Assembly: GCA_023251935.1 (NCBI GenBank)
Contig: JAHEXV010000001.1
Location: forward strand, 1-64,000
Direction of reading: 5' to 3'
DNA from: a bacterium
GTDB lineage: Bacteria > Actinomycetota > Thermoleophilia > Solirubrobacterales > 70-9
Length of the DNA stretch: 64,000 nt
Shown: piece after piece, positions 46,634-56,648 of the stretch
How the letters are laid out: each line of letters opens with the position of its first letter
Position numbering within the stretch: the stretch's first letter is position 1
Notes under the pieces: generated by a model
Databases searched by the model: none
Told to the model about the DNA's origin: nothing
The model's input: the letters and a program-made list of their open reading frames with translations, nothing else
Made by a program: the position numbers and the translations under genes

Positions 46634-47919
46634 TCGCCTTCCCCCTTCCGACCGTGATCGCTCGCTCGGGCCCGGATCCGGTGCGCCATCCGGCTCTGGA
46701 GCGTGAACAGCTCGATGAACCCGGGGCTCGCGGCCTGGCTGAACTCGCCCTCGGACTCGCCGAACGAGGCCAGCGAGCGGTCATAGAGCGCGTGCGGGGA
46801 GCTCCGCGCCACCGGCGTCGCCGACCCCTTGTAGAGCCTCATCGCGACCTCCCCGGTGACCAGCTGGTTGGCCGAGTCCATGTAGGCGTCGAGGTCGAGG
46901 CGCAGCGGCTCATGCCAGAGCCCGGCGTAGCACAGGTACGCCCACTTGTCCTCGAGCGCGCGCTTGAAGTTGTTCTGGTGAATCGTCGAGACCAGCTTCT
47001 CGAGCTCGCGATGGGCCGGCAGGATGATCGCAGCCGCGGGCACCTCGTACACGTCCCGGATCTTCAGGCCGACGATGCGGTCCTCGACCTGGTCGACGAT
47101 CCCCACTCCGTGCCGCATGCCGAGCTCGGCGGCCCGCTCGAGCAGCTCGACGAGCCCGAGCTCGGCGCCGTCGAGGGTCACTGGGCAGCCTCGCTCGAAG
47201 CCGACCCGGACGAGCTCGGGCTCGTCCGGGGCTTCGGTCGGCAGGGTGACCAGACGGAAGACGTCGTCGGGCGTCGGCGCGTTGAGGTCCTCGATCGCCC
47301 CTCCTTCCGAGGAGCGTCCCCAGAGGTTGTCGTCGATCGAGTAGGGCGGGGCCTCCGTCCCGCCCTTGACCGGAATGCCGTGGGCGCGCGCGTAGGTGAT
47401 CTCCTCCTCGCGACCCATCCGCCACTCGCGGACCGGCGCGATCACCTTCAGCTCGGGGTCGAGCGTCGCCACCGTCGCCTCGATGCGCACCTGGTCGTTG
47501 CCCTTGCCCGTGCAACCGTGGGCGACCGTGTCGCACCCCTTCGCACGGGCGTGCTCGACCGCGAGCTTGGCGATCAGGGGGCGCCCGAGCGCCGTGAACA
47601 GGGGGTAGCCCCCGCCATAGAGGGCGTTCGCCTTGATCGCCGGCGACACGTAGTCGCGGGCGAACTCCTCGCGGGCATCGACGACGATCGCGTCGACGAC
47701 CCCGAGGTCTCGCGCCTTGCCGACCACCACGTCCCAGTCCTCCGCCGGCTGGCCGAGGTCGACGGTCAGGGTGACCACCTCGGCGCCGTACCGCTCCTGG
47801 ATCCAGTGCAGCATGACCGAGGTGTCGAGTCCGCCCGAGTAGAGCAGCAGGACCCGCCCGACCCACTCCGGGTCGGCTTCGTAGGAGGCGGTCCGCTGCG
47901 TGGGTGGCCGGTCGCTCAT
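46630..47919 (-). CDS. argG: Argininosuccinate synthase
   Basis: RVLLLYSGGLDTSVMLHWIQERYGAEVVTLTVDLGQ...TVAHGCTGKGNDQVR...IPVKGGTEAPPYSIDDNLWGRSSEGG. Confidence 0.96.
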   Translation of the reverse strand: MSDRPPTQRTASYEADPEWVGRVLLLYSGGLDTSVMLHWIQERYGAEVVTLTVDLGQPAEDWDVVVGKARDLGVVDAIVVDAREEFARDYVSPAIKANALYGGGYPLFTALGRPLIAKLAVEHARAKGCDTVAHGCTGKGNDQVRIEATVATLDPELKVIAPVREWRMGREEEITYARAHGIPVKGGTEAPPYSIDDNLWGRSSEGGAIEDLNAPTPDDVFRLVTLPTEAPDEPELVRVGFERGCPVTLDGAELGLVELLERAAELGMRHGVGIVDQVEDRIVGLKIRDVYEVPAAAIILPAHRELEKLVSTIHQNNFKRALEDKWAYLCYAGLWHEPLRLDLDAYMDSANQLVTGEVAMRLYKGSATPVARSSPHALYDRSLASFGESEGEFSQAASPGFIELFTLQSRMAHRIRARASDHGRKGEGE

Positions 47920-47995
47920 CGCGGTGGCGAAGTCTCGCATGCGGTGGGCGCCCGTACGGGCGCGGTACGACGAGGCCGTGCGCCATGATCCCGGA

Positions 47996-48679
47996 ATGCA
48001 CCGGTTGCTTCGGGTCGCGTCCGTGGCGCTGATCACCGCCGGGGTGGTGATCCTCGCCGACGTGGCCGCCACCCTGGGCTGGAGGGAGCCCGTCTCGAGC
48101 CTCTACGGCTCGATCCAGCAGCACAAGGCGGCGAGCGAGCTCGCCGACCTCGAGGCCAGCTTTCCGAGCTCGGCCGGCGTCCGCAGGGCGGCGACGGTAA
48201 AGAGCCGACACCGCAAGGTCGGGGTGCTCGCGGACCTGTTCTCGAACCGGGTCCATGAGGGCCAGGCGATCGGCCGGATCGTGATCCCGAGCATCGACCT
48301 CGACGTGATCGCGGTCCAGGGCACCGACACCGCAAGCCTCCAGAAGGGCCCGGGCCACTACCCCGAGACCCCGTTTCCCGGCCAGGGGGGGACGACGGCG
48401 TTCGCCGGTCATCGCACCACCTATCTGGCCCCTTTCCGTCACCTCGATCAGCTCGGGGCCGGCGACGCGATCGAGGTCGAGATGCCGTACGCGACCTTCA
48501 CCTATCGGGTTCAGGGCACCCGGGTGGTCGCCCCCTTCGACCTCGGGATCATCCACCGGGTGAGCTACGACCGACTCGTGCTGACGGCCTGCCATCCCCT
48601 GTACTCGGCGTCCGAGCGGATCGCCGCGTTCGCCAAGCTTCAGCGGGTCAGCGACGTCTTGGCCGGCCCCGGCGGGTAG
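47996..48679 (+). CDS. Class E-type sortase
   Basis: N-terminal TM; IGRIVIPSIDLDVIAVQGTDTASLQKGPGHYPETPFPGQGGTTAFAGHRTTYLAPFRHLDQL...DRLVLTACHPLYSASERIAAFAKL (catalytic His, Cys, Arg). Confidence 0.9.
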   Translation: MHRLLRVASVALITAGVVILADVAATLGWREPVSSLYGSIQQHKAASELADLEASFPSSAGVRRAATVKSRHRKVGVLADLFSNRVHEGQAIGRIVIPSIDLDVIAVQGTDTASLQKGPGHYPETPFPGQGGTTAFAGHRTTYLAPFRHLDQLGAGDAIEVEMPYATFTYRVQGTRVVAPFDLGIIHRVSYDRLVLTACHPLYSASERIAAFAKLQRVSDVLAGPGG

Positions 48680-48702
48680 GGCCGCCGTGGCCCAGCGGCC
48701 GC

Positions 48703-49431
48703 CTAGCGCCGCGGGCCGAGGAGCTCGTCGACGATCGGGGCGGGGTCGCGTATCGCGAGCTCGGCCGCCAGCGCCCGCTCGATCTCCTCGCGCGAGCTCC
48801 CCGCGACCGCCATCTGCGCCGCCCGCAGCAGCGCCGTCTCGCGCCCGTGCGAGCTCGAGCGCCGCGGTGAATCGGGCGCCGCGGCGCCCTCGGCCTGGCC
48901 CGAGACCGGTCGATCGGGCTGCTCGGATCCGGGACCGGGCTCGACCCTCTCCCCCTGCTCGGGCGTTGGCCCCGGGGAAGCCGGCGGCGCCTGCGGGGAT
49001 GAGGCGGGTGACAGCTCCCGGCGGCGATCGAGCTCCGGCGGGATCCGCCCGAGCACGGCGGCGATCTCCTCGAGCTCGGCGATCATCGCCTCGGTGAGCT
49101 CCTTGAGCCGGTCCTCCTGCTGGCCCAGGAGCTCCGCGAGCCCCTTGAGGTCGGCGCTCCAGGCGTCGATCGCCCGCTCGACCTCCTCGCGGCGCCCGTC
49201 CACGTAGCGCGCCGCATCGGCCTCGGCCTCGGCGAGGATTCCCGAGGCCACCCTTTCGGCCCCGTCGACGATCTCGTCGACTCGCTGCGCCGCCGCGTCC
49301 ACGACCCGCTTCAGCTCCGACCCCGACCCGGCGCCCGGCGATCGCGCCGGCGGGGCCGGCGAGCTTGCGGCAGCCTGCTCGGCCCCGAGTTCGGGCTCCG
49401 TCCTCTGCTCTGCGCGGTTGAAGATCGCCAC
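48703..49431 (-). CDS. Coiled-coil / Pro-rich hypothetical protein
   Basis: Coiled-coil middle ELKRVVDAAAQRVDEIVDGAERVASGILAEAEADAARYVDGRREEVERAID; no family assigned. Confidence 0.6.
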   Translation of the reverse strand: MAIFNRAEQRTEPELGAEQAAASSPAPPARSPGAGSGSELKRVVDAAAQRVDEIVDGAERVASGILAEAEADAARYVDGRREEVERAIDAWSADLKGLAELLGQQEDRLKELTEAMIAELEEIAAVLGRIPPELDRRRELSPASSPQAPPASPGPTPEQGERVEPGPGSEQPDRPVSGQAEGAAAPDSPRRSSSHGRETALLRAAQMAVAGSSREEIERALAAELAIRDPAPIVDELLGPRR

Positions 49432-49592
49432 TTCCCCTGAAACAACGGGTGGCGAGCGATTCTACTCGCGGCTCGCAAGCCGGATTGCGGTTCTCGTGCC
49501 CGCCCGCGCCGGATCCGAGATCTATTCAGGACGACCGAAAACGACGCACGCGGGGTTTCCTCGACTGTCACAATCACCCCGCACGAGGAGCT

Positions 49593-51221
49593 TTGGCGCA
49601 ACGCGAATCACAGCGAGGCATGGGCCCATCCGGTGCGGACTGGCTGCAGCCGCCCGCGCAGGAGAAGGGCCTCGCGGGCTACGTGCAGACCCTGCGCGAG
49701 CGCCTCTGGCTGATCGTGCTCGCGGTCGTGGTCACGACCGGGGCGTCGATCCTCTACGTCGCCACCGCCTCGAAGACCTATGAGGCCGAGTCGGACATCC
49801 TGGTGACGCCGGTGCCGCAGCAGAGCGATCTGCTGTCAAGCCTGGGGCTGATCCAGCAATCCGCCGATCCGGTGCGCGAGATCGAGACCGTCGCCCGGTT
49901 CATCGACACCAACGAGGTCGCTGCGCAGGCCCAGAAGAAGATGCCCCCCGGGATCCCCGAGGCAGCGGAAACCCCCCAGAACCTGCTCGATCACATCAGC
50001 ACCGAGCCGGTCGCCGACAGCAACATCGTCGCGGTGACCGCCAAGGCGTCGACCGCCGACGACGCCGCCGAGCTGGCGAACGTCTTCGTCAGCTCGGCGA
50101 TCAGCTACCGGACCGCCCAGCTCCATGACCGGGTCGCGACCGCTGCCCAGGGGATCGAGGCCCAGCTGAAGCAGAACCCTCCGGACGCGAGGAGCCTCGA
50201 GGCCCAGCTCTCGCAGCTGAACCGGCTCGAGAACAGCCCCGATCCGACCGTCCAGGCGGCCACCAAGGCGGTGCCGCCGACCTCCCCGTCGTCCCCGAGA
50301 CCCGTGCTCAGCATCGCCGGTGGGCTGCTGGTCGGCCTGGTGCTGGGAATCGGGGGGGCCTTCGCCTACCAGGCGCTCGATCCCCGGTTGAGCCGCGAGG
50401 AGCAGCTCCGCGCCCGATTCAGGCTGCCGATCCTGGCCCGGGTCCCAAGGGAGTCGCGGGCACAGCGCAATCAGCCGATCTCCCCGGAGGGCCTGTCGCC
50501 CGGAGCGACCGAGGCCTACCGCGCGCTGCGTGCCTCGCTGGGCAAGGGTCGCGCCAACGACGGGCGGGCCCAGGCGGTCCTGGTCACCAGTCCGTCGGCC
50601 TCGGAGGGCAAGACGACCACCGCGATCAACCTGGCGGCGTCGCTCGCCGTCGCCGGGCGCAACGTGATCCTGATCGACGGCGATCTTCGAAAGCCCGAGG
50701 TGGGCCCGGCCCTGGGGGTGGAGAGCCCCCAAGGCCTGGTCGCCGTCCTGCTCGGCGAGGCGAGCCTGGACGACGCTCTGGTCGCCTCCCCCGAGCTGCC
50801 GAACCTGAAGCTGCTGCTGGCCGAGCAGACGGCCCCCTGGACCTCCGAGATCTTCTCGCTGCCGACCACCCAGCCGCTCGTGGACGAGGCACGGTCGCGC
50901 GCCGACTTCGTGGTCATCGACTCCTCCCCCTTGAGCGAGGTGATCGACGCCCTGCCCCTGGCGGAGGCGGTCAACACCGTGCTGGTCGTCGTCAAGCTCG
51001 GCAGGACACGGATGGGCCAGCTGACCGAGCTCGGTGAGCTGATGGCCGAGAACGGGATCAAGCCGGCTGGGTTCGCCGTGGTCAGCGCCCCGAAGGCCGC
51101 CCGCTCCGACTACCACCAGTACGCGGGACGGCCGAAGATCGTCCGTTCCGACGACGGCCGGGTGCCGGAGCCAAAGCGAAAGGCCTCACCGGCCGGAGCC
51201 CGACCCGGCGCGCCGGGTTAG
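49593..51221 (+). CDS. Polysaccharide copolymerase (Wzz) fused to BY-type tyrosine kinase
   Basis: TTG start preceded by GAGGAG (alternative ATG 49620); LRERLWLIVLAVVVTTGASILYVA; Walker A SASEGKTTTAINLAASLA, Walker A' VILIDGDLRKPE, Walker B FVVIDSSP. Confidence 0.9.
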   Translation: MAQRESQRGMGPSGADWLQPPAQEKGLAGYVQTLRERLWLIVLAVVVTTGASILYVATASKTYEAESDILVTPVPQQSDLLSSLGLIQQSADPVREIETVARFIDTNEVAAQAQKKMPPGIPEAAETPQNLLDHISTEPVADSNIVAVTAKASTADDAAELANVFVSSAISYRTAQLHDRVATAAQGIEAQLKQNPPDARSLEAQLSQLNRLENSPDPTVQAATKAVPPTSPSSPRPVLSIAGGLLVGLVLGIGGAFAYQALDPRLSREEQLRARFRLPILARVPRESRAQRNQPISPEGLSPGATEAYRALRASLGKGRANDGRAQAVLVTSPSASEGKTTTAINLAASLAVAGRNVILIDGDLRKPEVGPALGVESPQGLVAVLLGEASLDDALVASPELPNLKLLLAEQTAPWTSEIFSLPTTQPLVDEARSRADFVVIDSSPLSEVIDALPLAEAVNTVLVVVKLGRTRMGQLTELGELMAENGIKPAGFAVVSAPKAARSDYHQYAGRPKIVRSDDGRVPEPKRKASPAGARPGAPG

Positions 51222-51239
51222 GGCTCTCGAGGAGGGGCC

Positions 51240-52634
51240 GTGGCCGCCCTCCGGCTGGACACCGAGCGATCCCTGCTGGCGTTCGGCTTCGCCGCCGTCT
51301 GCCTCGTCTTCGGCGTCCTCGCCGGCCTCAATCCGCAGCTGGCGATCGGCGGCGCGCTCGCGCTGGGGTTCCTCGCCCTGGCGATCGCCGACCTCACCGC
51401 CGGGCTGATCGTCTTCGCGCTGCTCGCCTACTTCGCCCTCACGCCAGGGGCGGTCGGATCCTACGTCAGCGCCCAGGCGGCGAGCCTGGTGCTCGCCCTC
51501 TCGTGGCTGGCTCGGATCGCGACCCGCGCCACGCCGGCCGACTTCTTCTGGTCGCGGCACCCGGCGATCTCCTGGCTCGCCGTCGCCTTCCTGGCCTGGG
51601 TGGCGCTGAGCTCGCTGTGGGCCGAGAACGCCGGCGACACCTCCGCCGTCCTGCTCAAGTACGGCCTCGACGCCCTGCTGTTCGTGATCGTGTTCGAGGC
51701 GGTGCGCACCCCGGCCCACGTCAAGGGGCTGCTCGCCGCCCTGGTCGCGGGCGGCACGGTGGCGGCCGCCTACGGGATCGTCGCCTCTCCGAACCTGTCG
51801 AGCCTGGCCGGAAGCCCGACCGCGGCGACCGATCTCGATCGCCTCGGCGGCACGATCGCCGACCCGAACCTGCTCGCCGCCGTGCTGGTGGTGGCCTTCG
51901 TCCTCGCCGTCGCCCTGGCGGTGACGACCAGCTCGCCAGCGGCGCGGGTGGCGCTCATCAGCGCCGGCGGGTTGGCGCTCTTGAGCGTCTTCTTGACGGC
52001 TTCTCGAGGCGGGCTGGTCGGGCTGATCGCGGCGCTCGGAACGGGGATCGTCCTCGCGCGAGGGCGTCGTGGGGCCGCGATCGGCGTCGCCCTCGTGGTG
52101 GTGGCGGCGAGCGTCGTCTACGTGGGCCTGTTCGACCCCGGGGTCGCGCAGAGGTACTCGACCGCCGACGGGGGCAACGGGCGAACCGACCTCTGGAAAG
52201 TCGGATGGAGGATGGCCGAGGCCAATCCCGTGCGGGGCGTCGGGGCCGGGAACTTCCGCGACTCGTCAGCCCACTACGTGCTCGCCGAGCCGGGCTCGAT
52301 CGAGGACAGCCAGTTCATCATCGACCAGCCCCGCTTCGCCCACAACGTCTATCTCGAGATCCTCGCGGAGCTCGGGGTGGTGGGGCTGGCGCTCTTCCTC
52401 GCCCTGGTCGGCGCGGCGATCGGCACCGGTGTCCAGGCCGCGCGCCGGTTCGCCCGGGTCGGCGACTCGAGCATGGAGCTGCTCAGCCGCGCCGTGGTGG
52501 TGGCGCTCATCGCCCTGCTGGCGATGGACTTCTTCCTCTCCGACCAGTTCAGCAAGCAGCTGTGGCTGCTGCTCGCCCTCTGCCCCGCCCTGCTGGCGAT
52601 CGCCAGCAGGCGGCCCGATTCCGAGGCTCCCTGA
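51240..52634 (+). CDS. O-antigen ligase/polymerase family protein
   Basis: GTG start with GAGGAGG RBS; multi-TM; GRTDLWKVGWRMAEANPVRGVGAGNFRDSSAHYV...FAHNVYLEILAELGVVGLALFLALV. Confidence 0.87.
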   Translation: MAALRLDTERSLLAFGFAAVCLVFGVLAGLNPQLAIGGALALGFLALAIADLTAGLIVFALLAYFALTPGAVGSYVSAQAASLVLALSWLARIATRATPADFFWSRHPAISWLAVAFLAWVALSSLWAENAGDTSAVLLKYGLDALLFVIVFEAVRTPAHVKGLLAALVAGGTVAAAYGIVASPNLSSLAGSPTAATDLDRLGGTIADPNLLAAVLVVAFVLAVALAVTTSSPAARVALISAGGLALLSVFLTASRGGLVGLIAALGTGIVLARGRRGAAIGVALVVVAASVVYVGLFDPGVAQRYSTADGGNGRTDLWKVGWRMAEANPVRGVGAGNFRDSSAHYVLAEPGSIEDSQFIIDQPRFAHNVYLEILAELGVVGLALFLALVGAAIGTGVQAARRFARVGDSSMELLSRAVVVALIALLAMDFFLSDQFSKQLWLLLALCPALLAIASRRPDSEAP

Positions 52635-52662
52635 GCGCCGGCCAGGCGGCGGGGGCCGGAAT

Positions 52663-53820
52663 CTAGGCCGGGCCGGCTCGAGCGCGCAGAAAATCGGCCA
52701 CCCGCCGCACCTCGCCGCTGGCGGTGCGCGGCGCCGCGTAGTCGTGGCCGGCCTCGACCAGCCGCCTCCGCAGATCCGGATCGGCGACGACCGCCTCGAG
52801 CTCGGCGGCCGCCGCCGCGGCGTCGCCCGCGGGTACCAGGCGCGCGGCCTCCCCGACCGCGTCCCGGATCCCGCCGACGTCAGTCGCCACCACCGGGACC
52901 CCGGCCGCGAATCCCTCGACCAGGACCTGGGGCAGGCCCTCCGTCCAGGAGGTGTGGAGTAGCGCGTGGCTCGAGCGGTAGAGCTCCACCAGCCGCGGCC
53001 CGTACGGCACGTAGCCGGGCAGCTCGGCCCGCTCGGCCACGCCCAGCTCGCGCAGTCGGTCCGCGAGCGCATCTCGAAGCGAGCCGTCGCCGCAGACGAG
53101 CAGGCGCCAGGGACGCCCGCCGTCCACCAATCGGCGGAAGACGTCAGCGATCAGCAACGGGTTCTTCTCCGGATCGAGCCGCCCGACGCTGATCAGGGTC
53201 AGCTCGCCGCCGTACGGGCGGGCGGCCGCCACCTCGGGCGAGACGACGTCGTCGGCGTCGATCAGCGAGACGGTGATCTCCAGCAGCGCCCTGGCACCCC
53301 GGTATCGGCGCGCCAGCTCGGGCCCGACCACGATCACGCCGCGCCGCCGGGCGAGGAGCCGAAACGCGGCCTCGAGCGCGGTCGCCGCGGCGCTCATCAA
53401 CCGGCGACCGGGACGCCGGTTTCGGACGTACGCGGGCAGGTCCTGGCGGACGCCCAGCACCACGCGCCTGCGGCGCACGGCGGCGAGGACCGCGAACGCC
53501 ACAGCGAGCGGATGGGGGCCCAGCAACCAGACCACCTCGACGTCTCGGAGCGCCCGCCAGAACCGCGTCAGCGAACCGGCGGCGGCGCGGACGACGCCGG
53601 CCGGGTGGGCGAGGCTCTCGTAGTACGGGAGCGGGACGAACTCGACCCCGTCGCCGCACGGATAAGGGGTGAGCTCCGGCGAGGGGCTGAGGCGCCCGAT
53701 CAGGACCAGGCGATCGAACTCCCGCGCGAGCCTGGCGGCGAACAGCGCGAAGGAGACCTCGGCGCTCAGCTCCGCGTTCTCGAGGTGGTAGGAGTAGTCG
53801 CCGTAGACGAGCAGGCGCAC
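52663..53820 (-). CDS. Glycosyltransferase family 4/1
   Basis: SVGRLDPEKNPLLIADVFRRL...LLVCGDGSLRDALADRLRELGV...LLHTSWTEGLPQVLVEGFAAGVPVVATDVGGIRDAV. Confidence 0.88.
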   Translation of the reverse strand: MRLLVYGDYSYHLENAELSAEVSFALFAARLAREFDRLVLIGRLSPSPELTPYPCGDGVEFVPLPYYESLAHPAGVVRAAAGSLTRFWRALRDVEVVWLLGPHPLAVAFAVLAAVRRRRVVLGVRQDLPAYVRNRRPGRRLMSAAATALEAAFRLLARRRGVIVVGPELARRYRGARALLEITVSLIDADDVVSPEVAAARPYGGELTLISVGRLDPEKNPLLIADVFRRLVDGGRPWRLLVCGDGSLRDALADRLRELGVAERAELPGYVPYGPRLVELYRSSHALLHTSWTEGLPQVLVEGFAAGVPVVATDVGGIRDAVGEAARLVPAGDAAAAAAELEAVVADPDLRRRLVEAGHDYAAPRTASGEVRRVADFLRARAGPA

Positions 53821-53824
53821 GGCG

Positions 53825-54997
53825 TCAGCCCCCTCGCCGGGCGGCTGCGTACAGCTCCTCGTAGAGCTCGCCGATCCGGCGGGCGGTGACATCGAGGTCG
53901 AACTCCTCGCGCCGGCGCCGCCGGCCGCGGCGGCCCATCTCGGCGGCACGACCGGGGTCGCGAAGCAGCTCGGCGACCGCTGCGGCGATCGCCTCGGGCT
54001 CCCCCGGCGGCACCAGCACCCCCTCCACCCCGCTGGAGATCATGTCCGGTATCCCCCCCACGCGGGTGGCCACCACGGGCAGCTCGGCCTCCATGTACTC
54101 CATCACCGACAGCGGGCTCCCCTCCCAGTCCGACGAGCAGACGGCGACGTCGAGTGCCCGCAGGAAGTCGGGAATGTCCCCCCTGCCCCCCAGCAGGGTG
54201 ACCGTCTCGCGCAGGCCGAGCTGGTCGATCGCGGATTCCACTCGCGCGCGGTCGGGCCCCTCACCGGCGATCAGCACCCTGAGGTCCGGGAAGTTCTCGA
54301 CCAGCGCCGCGGCTGCCCGGACCAGCACCTCCAGCGCCTTCTCGGGCCGCAGCGTGCACGCGGTGCCGATCACCGGCGCCCCGTCTTCGATCCCGAGCTC
54401 CGTCCGGACGTCGGCCCCGGGAGTCGCGGCCGGCGTCGCGATCCCGAGCGGGACGAAGCGAATCCGCTGCGGGTCGATCCCCTCGAGCTCGATCATCCCC
54501 CGACGGGTCTCCCGGGAGACGGCGAGGAAGGTGTCGGCGCGATTCGCGATCACGTGCCGGTCCACGAAGCGGCGCAGCCGCTGGCCCTCGAAGGACCAGT
54601 TGTGCTCGTGGGCGATCACGACCGGCGTACCGGCCATCCTGCCCAGGATCGATGCCCAGAAGTTGGACCCGAACTGATGGCTGTGGAGAACGTCGATCCG
54701 TTCGGCGCGCAGCAGAGAGAGGAGCGGCGCCCAGGCCCAGACCGCGAGCCTCGAGTGGCGCTTGATCCCGACGATCCTCACCCCCGCTTCACGCAGGGCG
54801 CGGGCCCTGGGCGCGATCAGGGGATCGGCCTCCTCCTCGGCAGTCCAGCGGCTGACGCAGAGGGTCCGCTCGAAACGGTCCGGGTCGAGGCGCCTGACGA
54901 CCTCGGTCGCGACCCGCTCCGCCCCTCCGGTGATCCCCAGCTGGTCGATCAGGGTCACGACACGCAGCTTTCGCCCCTCTTGCGGCCGAGCCGCCAT
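53825..54997 (-). CDS. Glycosyltransferase family 4
   Basis: LIDQLGITGGAERVATEVVRRL...DVLHSHQFGSNFWA...TLRPEKALEVLVRAAAALVENFPDLRVLIAGEGPDRARVE...VATRVGGIPDMISSGVEGVLVPPGEPEA. Confidence 0.9.
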   Translation of the reverse strand: MAARPQEGRKLRVVTLIDQLGITGGAERVATEVVRRLDPDRFERTLCVSRWTAEEEADPLIAPRARALREAGVRIVGIKRHSRLAVWAWAPLLSLLRAERIDVLHSHQFGSNFWASILGRMAGTPVVIAHEHNWSFEGQRLRRFVDRHVIANRADTFLAVSRETRRGMIELEGIDPQRIRFVPLGIATPAATPGADVRTELGIEDGAPVIGTACTLRPEKALEVLVRAAAALVENFPDLRVLIAGEGPDRARVESAIDQLGLRETVTLLGGRGDIPDFLRALDVAVCSSDWEGSPLSVMEYMEAELPVVATRVGGIPDMISSGVEGVLVPPGEPEAIAAAVAELLRDPGRAAEMGRRGRRRRREEFDLDVTARRIGELYEELYAAARRGG

Positions 54998-55076
54998 CAG
55001 GCTCTAGTTTCTCGAAAGTGGGGGTCATGAGACGCGACGCTCCCCGGCCCGATCACGCCGGGTCGGGTGGTGAGGA

Positions 55077-56648
55077 ATGACTGAGCAGGGCGGCGAGAGC
55101 CTGACCGGCCGCGTGCTCCGGGGGGTCGGGCTGGCCGGCTCGGGCTACGCGCTGACCCAGCTGATCACGCTGGCGACCTACCTCGTCCTCGCGCGCCTGA
55201 CGACCCCGCTGGCCTTCGGCCAGTACGCGGAGGCGGCGGTGCTGGTCGGGGTCGGGCTCCTGTTCACCGAATCGGGCATGCTCGCGGCGCTGATCCAGCG
55301 CCGCGAGCGGATCGCCGAGGCGGCCAACACGGTGCTGATCTCGACCCTGGCGAGCGGCGTGGCCGTCAGCCTGCTGGCGCTCGCCGTCGCGCCCCTGATC
55401 GGCCACTTCTTCCGAAGTGACACGGTTGGCGCGGTCGCGGCGGCGATCTCCGGCCAGCTCTTCCTGCGCTCCGCGACCGTCGTCCCCAACGCGATGATGG
55501 AGCGCGAGCTCGCCTTTCTTCGGCGCACCGTGGTCGAGCCCCTGGCGGCGATCGCCTTCGCGGCGGCGGCGATCGTGGCGATGGCCAACGGGCTCGGGGT
55601 CTGGGGGCTGGTGATCGGCAACTACGTCCAGATCGCCGTCGACGCGGTGCTCACCTGGGTGCTGGCCCGGTGGCGGCCCCGGCCACGCCTCGCCTCGCTC
55701 GGGATGTGGCGAGAGCTGGTTCGCTTCGGCAGGCACGTGATCGCCGCGGGGATCGTGCAGCGGGTCGGCGAGCAGGCCGATCGGGTGCTGGTTGGGCGCT
55801 TCGTCGGCACCGCCGCGCTGGGCCAGTACCAGTACGCCCTGCGTTTGGCGATGGCCCCGTTCGAGGCGACGCTCTCGGTCGCCTCCCACGTCCTGTTCCC
55901 GGCCTTCGCGCGCATCTCCCACGACCGCGAACGGCTCGGCTCGGCCTACCTGCGCTCGCTCCGCTGGGTGATGGTCGCCGCGATGCCGGCCTCCCTGATC
56001 CTTCTCCCGCTTGGCGAGCCGCTCACCGTGGTCCTGTTCGGAGACGTGTGGCGACCGGCCGGGCAGGCGCTGATGGCGATGTGCCTGTTCGCGGCGGGCA
56101 ACTCGCTGCTGTCGATCTGCCTGGAGGGCGCGAAGGCGTACGGACGGCCCGCGGTGCTGGCGCGTGTTCACCTGTTCATGGTGCTGGTCACGGTGGCGGC
56201 GATGGTGGCGCTGCTGCCGCTGGGGCTGAACGGCGTCGCGGCCGGCCTCTCGGTGGGCGCCGTCGCCGGTGGCGTCTACGCGGCGCTCTCCTTCTCGCGG
56301 ATCGTCTCGATGCCGATCGGCAGGATCTGGGCCCAGGTCTGGGCGCCGGCGCTGGCCGCCGTGGTGATGGCGGCCTGTCTCTATCCGGTCGAGCACCTGG
56401 TCATCCATGCAGACGAGCACGGGACGCTCGCCGGCCTCGGCCTGCTCGCGGTCGAGGGCCTGCTGGGGGTGGCCCTCTACGTGGCCTCGCTCTCGCTGCT
56501 CGCGCCGGCGACCGGCCGCGCGATCGTCAGACTGCCGGCGATGATCCTCCGCCGCGCCCGCAGCCGCCGCGGGGGCGCCGGCCCGGGGCCCGGGGGCGGC
56601 GGCGACCCCCGGAGCGATGTCCTCGACCGAACGGGTGAGGGTGTCTGA
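55077..56648 (+). CDS. Lipopolysaccharide/teichoic-acid-type flippase (Wzx/MATE-like)
   Basis: Multi-TM; SGYALTQLITLATYLVLARLTTPLAFGQYAEAAVLVGVGLLFTESGMLAALIQRRE...QVGEQADRVLVGRFVGTAALGQYQYALRLA-type motifs. Confidence 0.87.
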   Translation: MTEQGGESLTGRVLRGVGLAGSGYALTQLITLATYLVLARLTTPLAFGQYAEAAVLVGVGLLFTESGMLAALIQRRERIAEAANTVLISTLASGVAVSLLALAVAPLIGHFFRSDTVGAVAAAISGQLFLRSATVVPNAMMERELAFLRRTVVEPLAAIAFAAAAIVAMANGLGVWGLVIGNYVQIAVDAVLTWVLARWRPRPRLASLGMWRELVRFGRHVIAAGIVQRVGEQADRVLVGRFVGTAALGQYQYALRLAMAPFEATLSVASHVLFPAFARISHDRERLGSAYLRSLRWVMVAAMPASLILLPLGEPLTVVLFGDVWRPAGQALMAMCLFAAGNSLLSICLEGAKAYGRPAVLARVHLFMVLVTVAAMVALLPLGLNGVAAGLSVGAVAGGVYAALSFSRIVSMPIGRIWAQVWAPALAAVVMAACLYPVEHLVIHADEHGTLAGLGLLAVEGLLGVALYVASLSLLAPATGRAIVRLPAMILRRARSRRGGAGPGPGGGGDPRSDVLDRTGEGV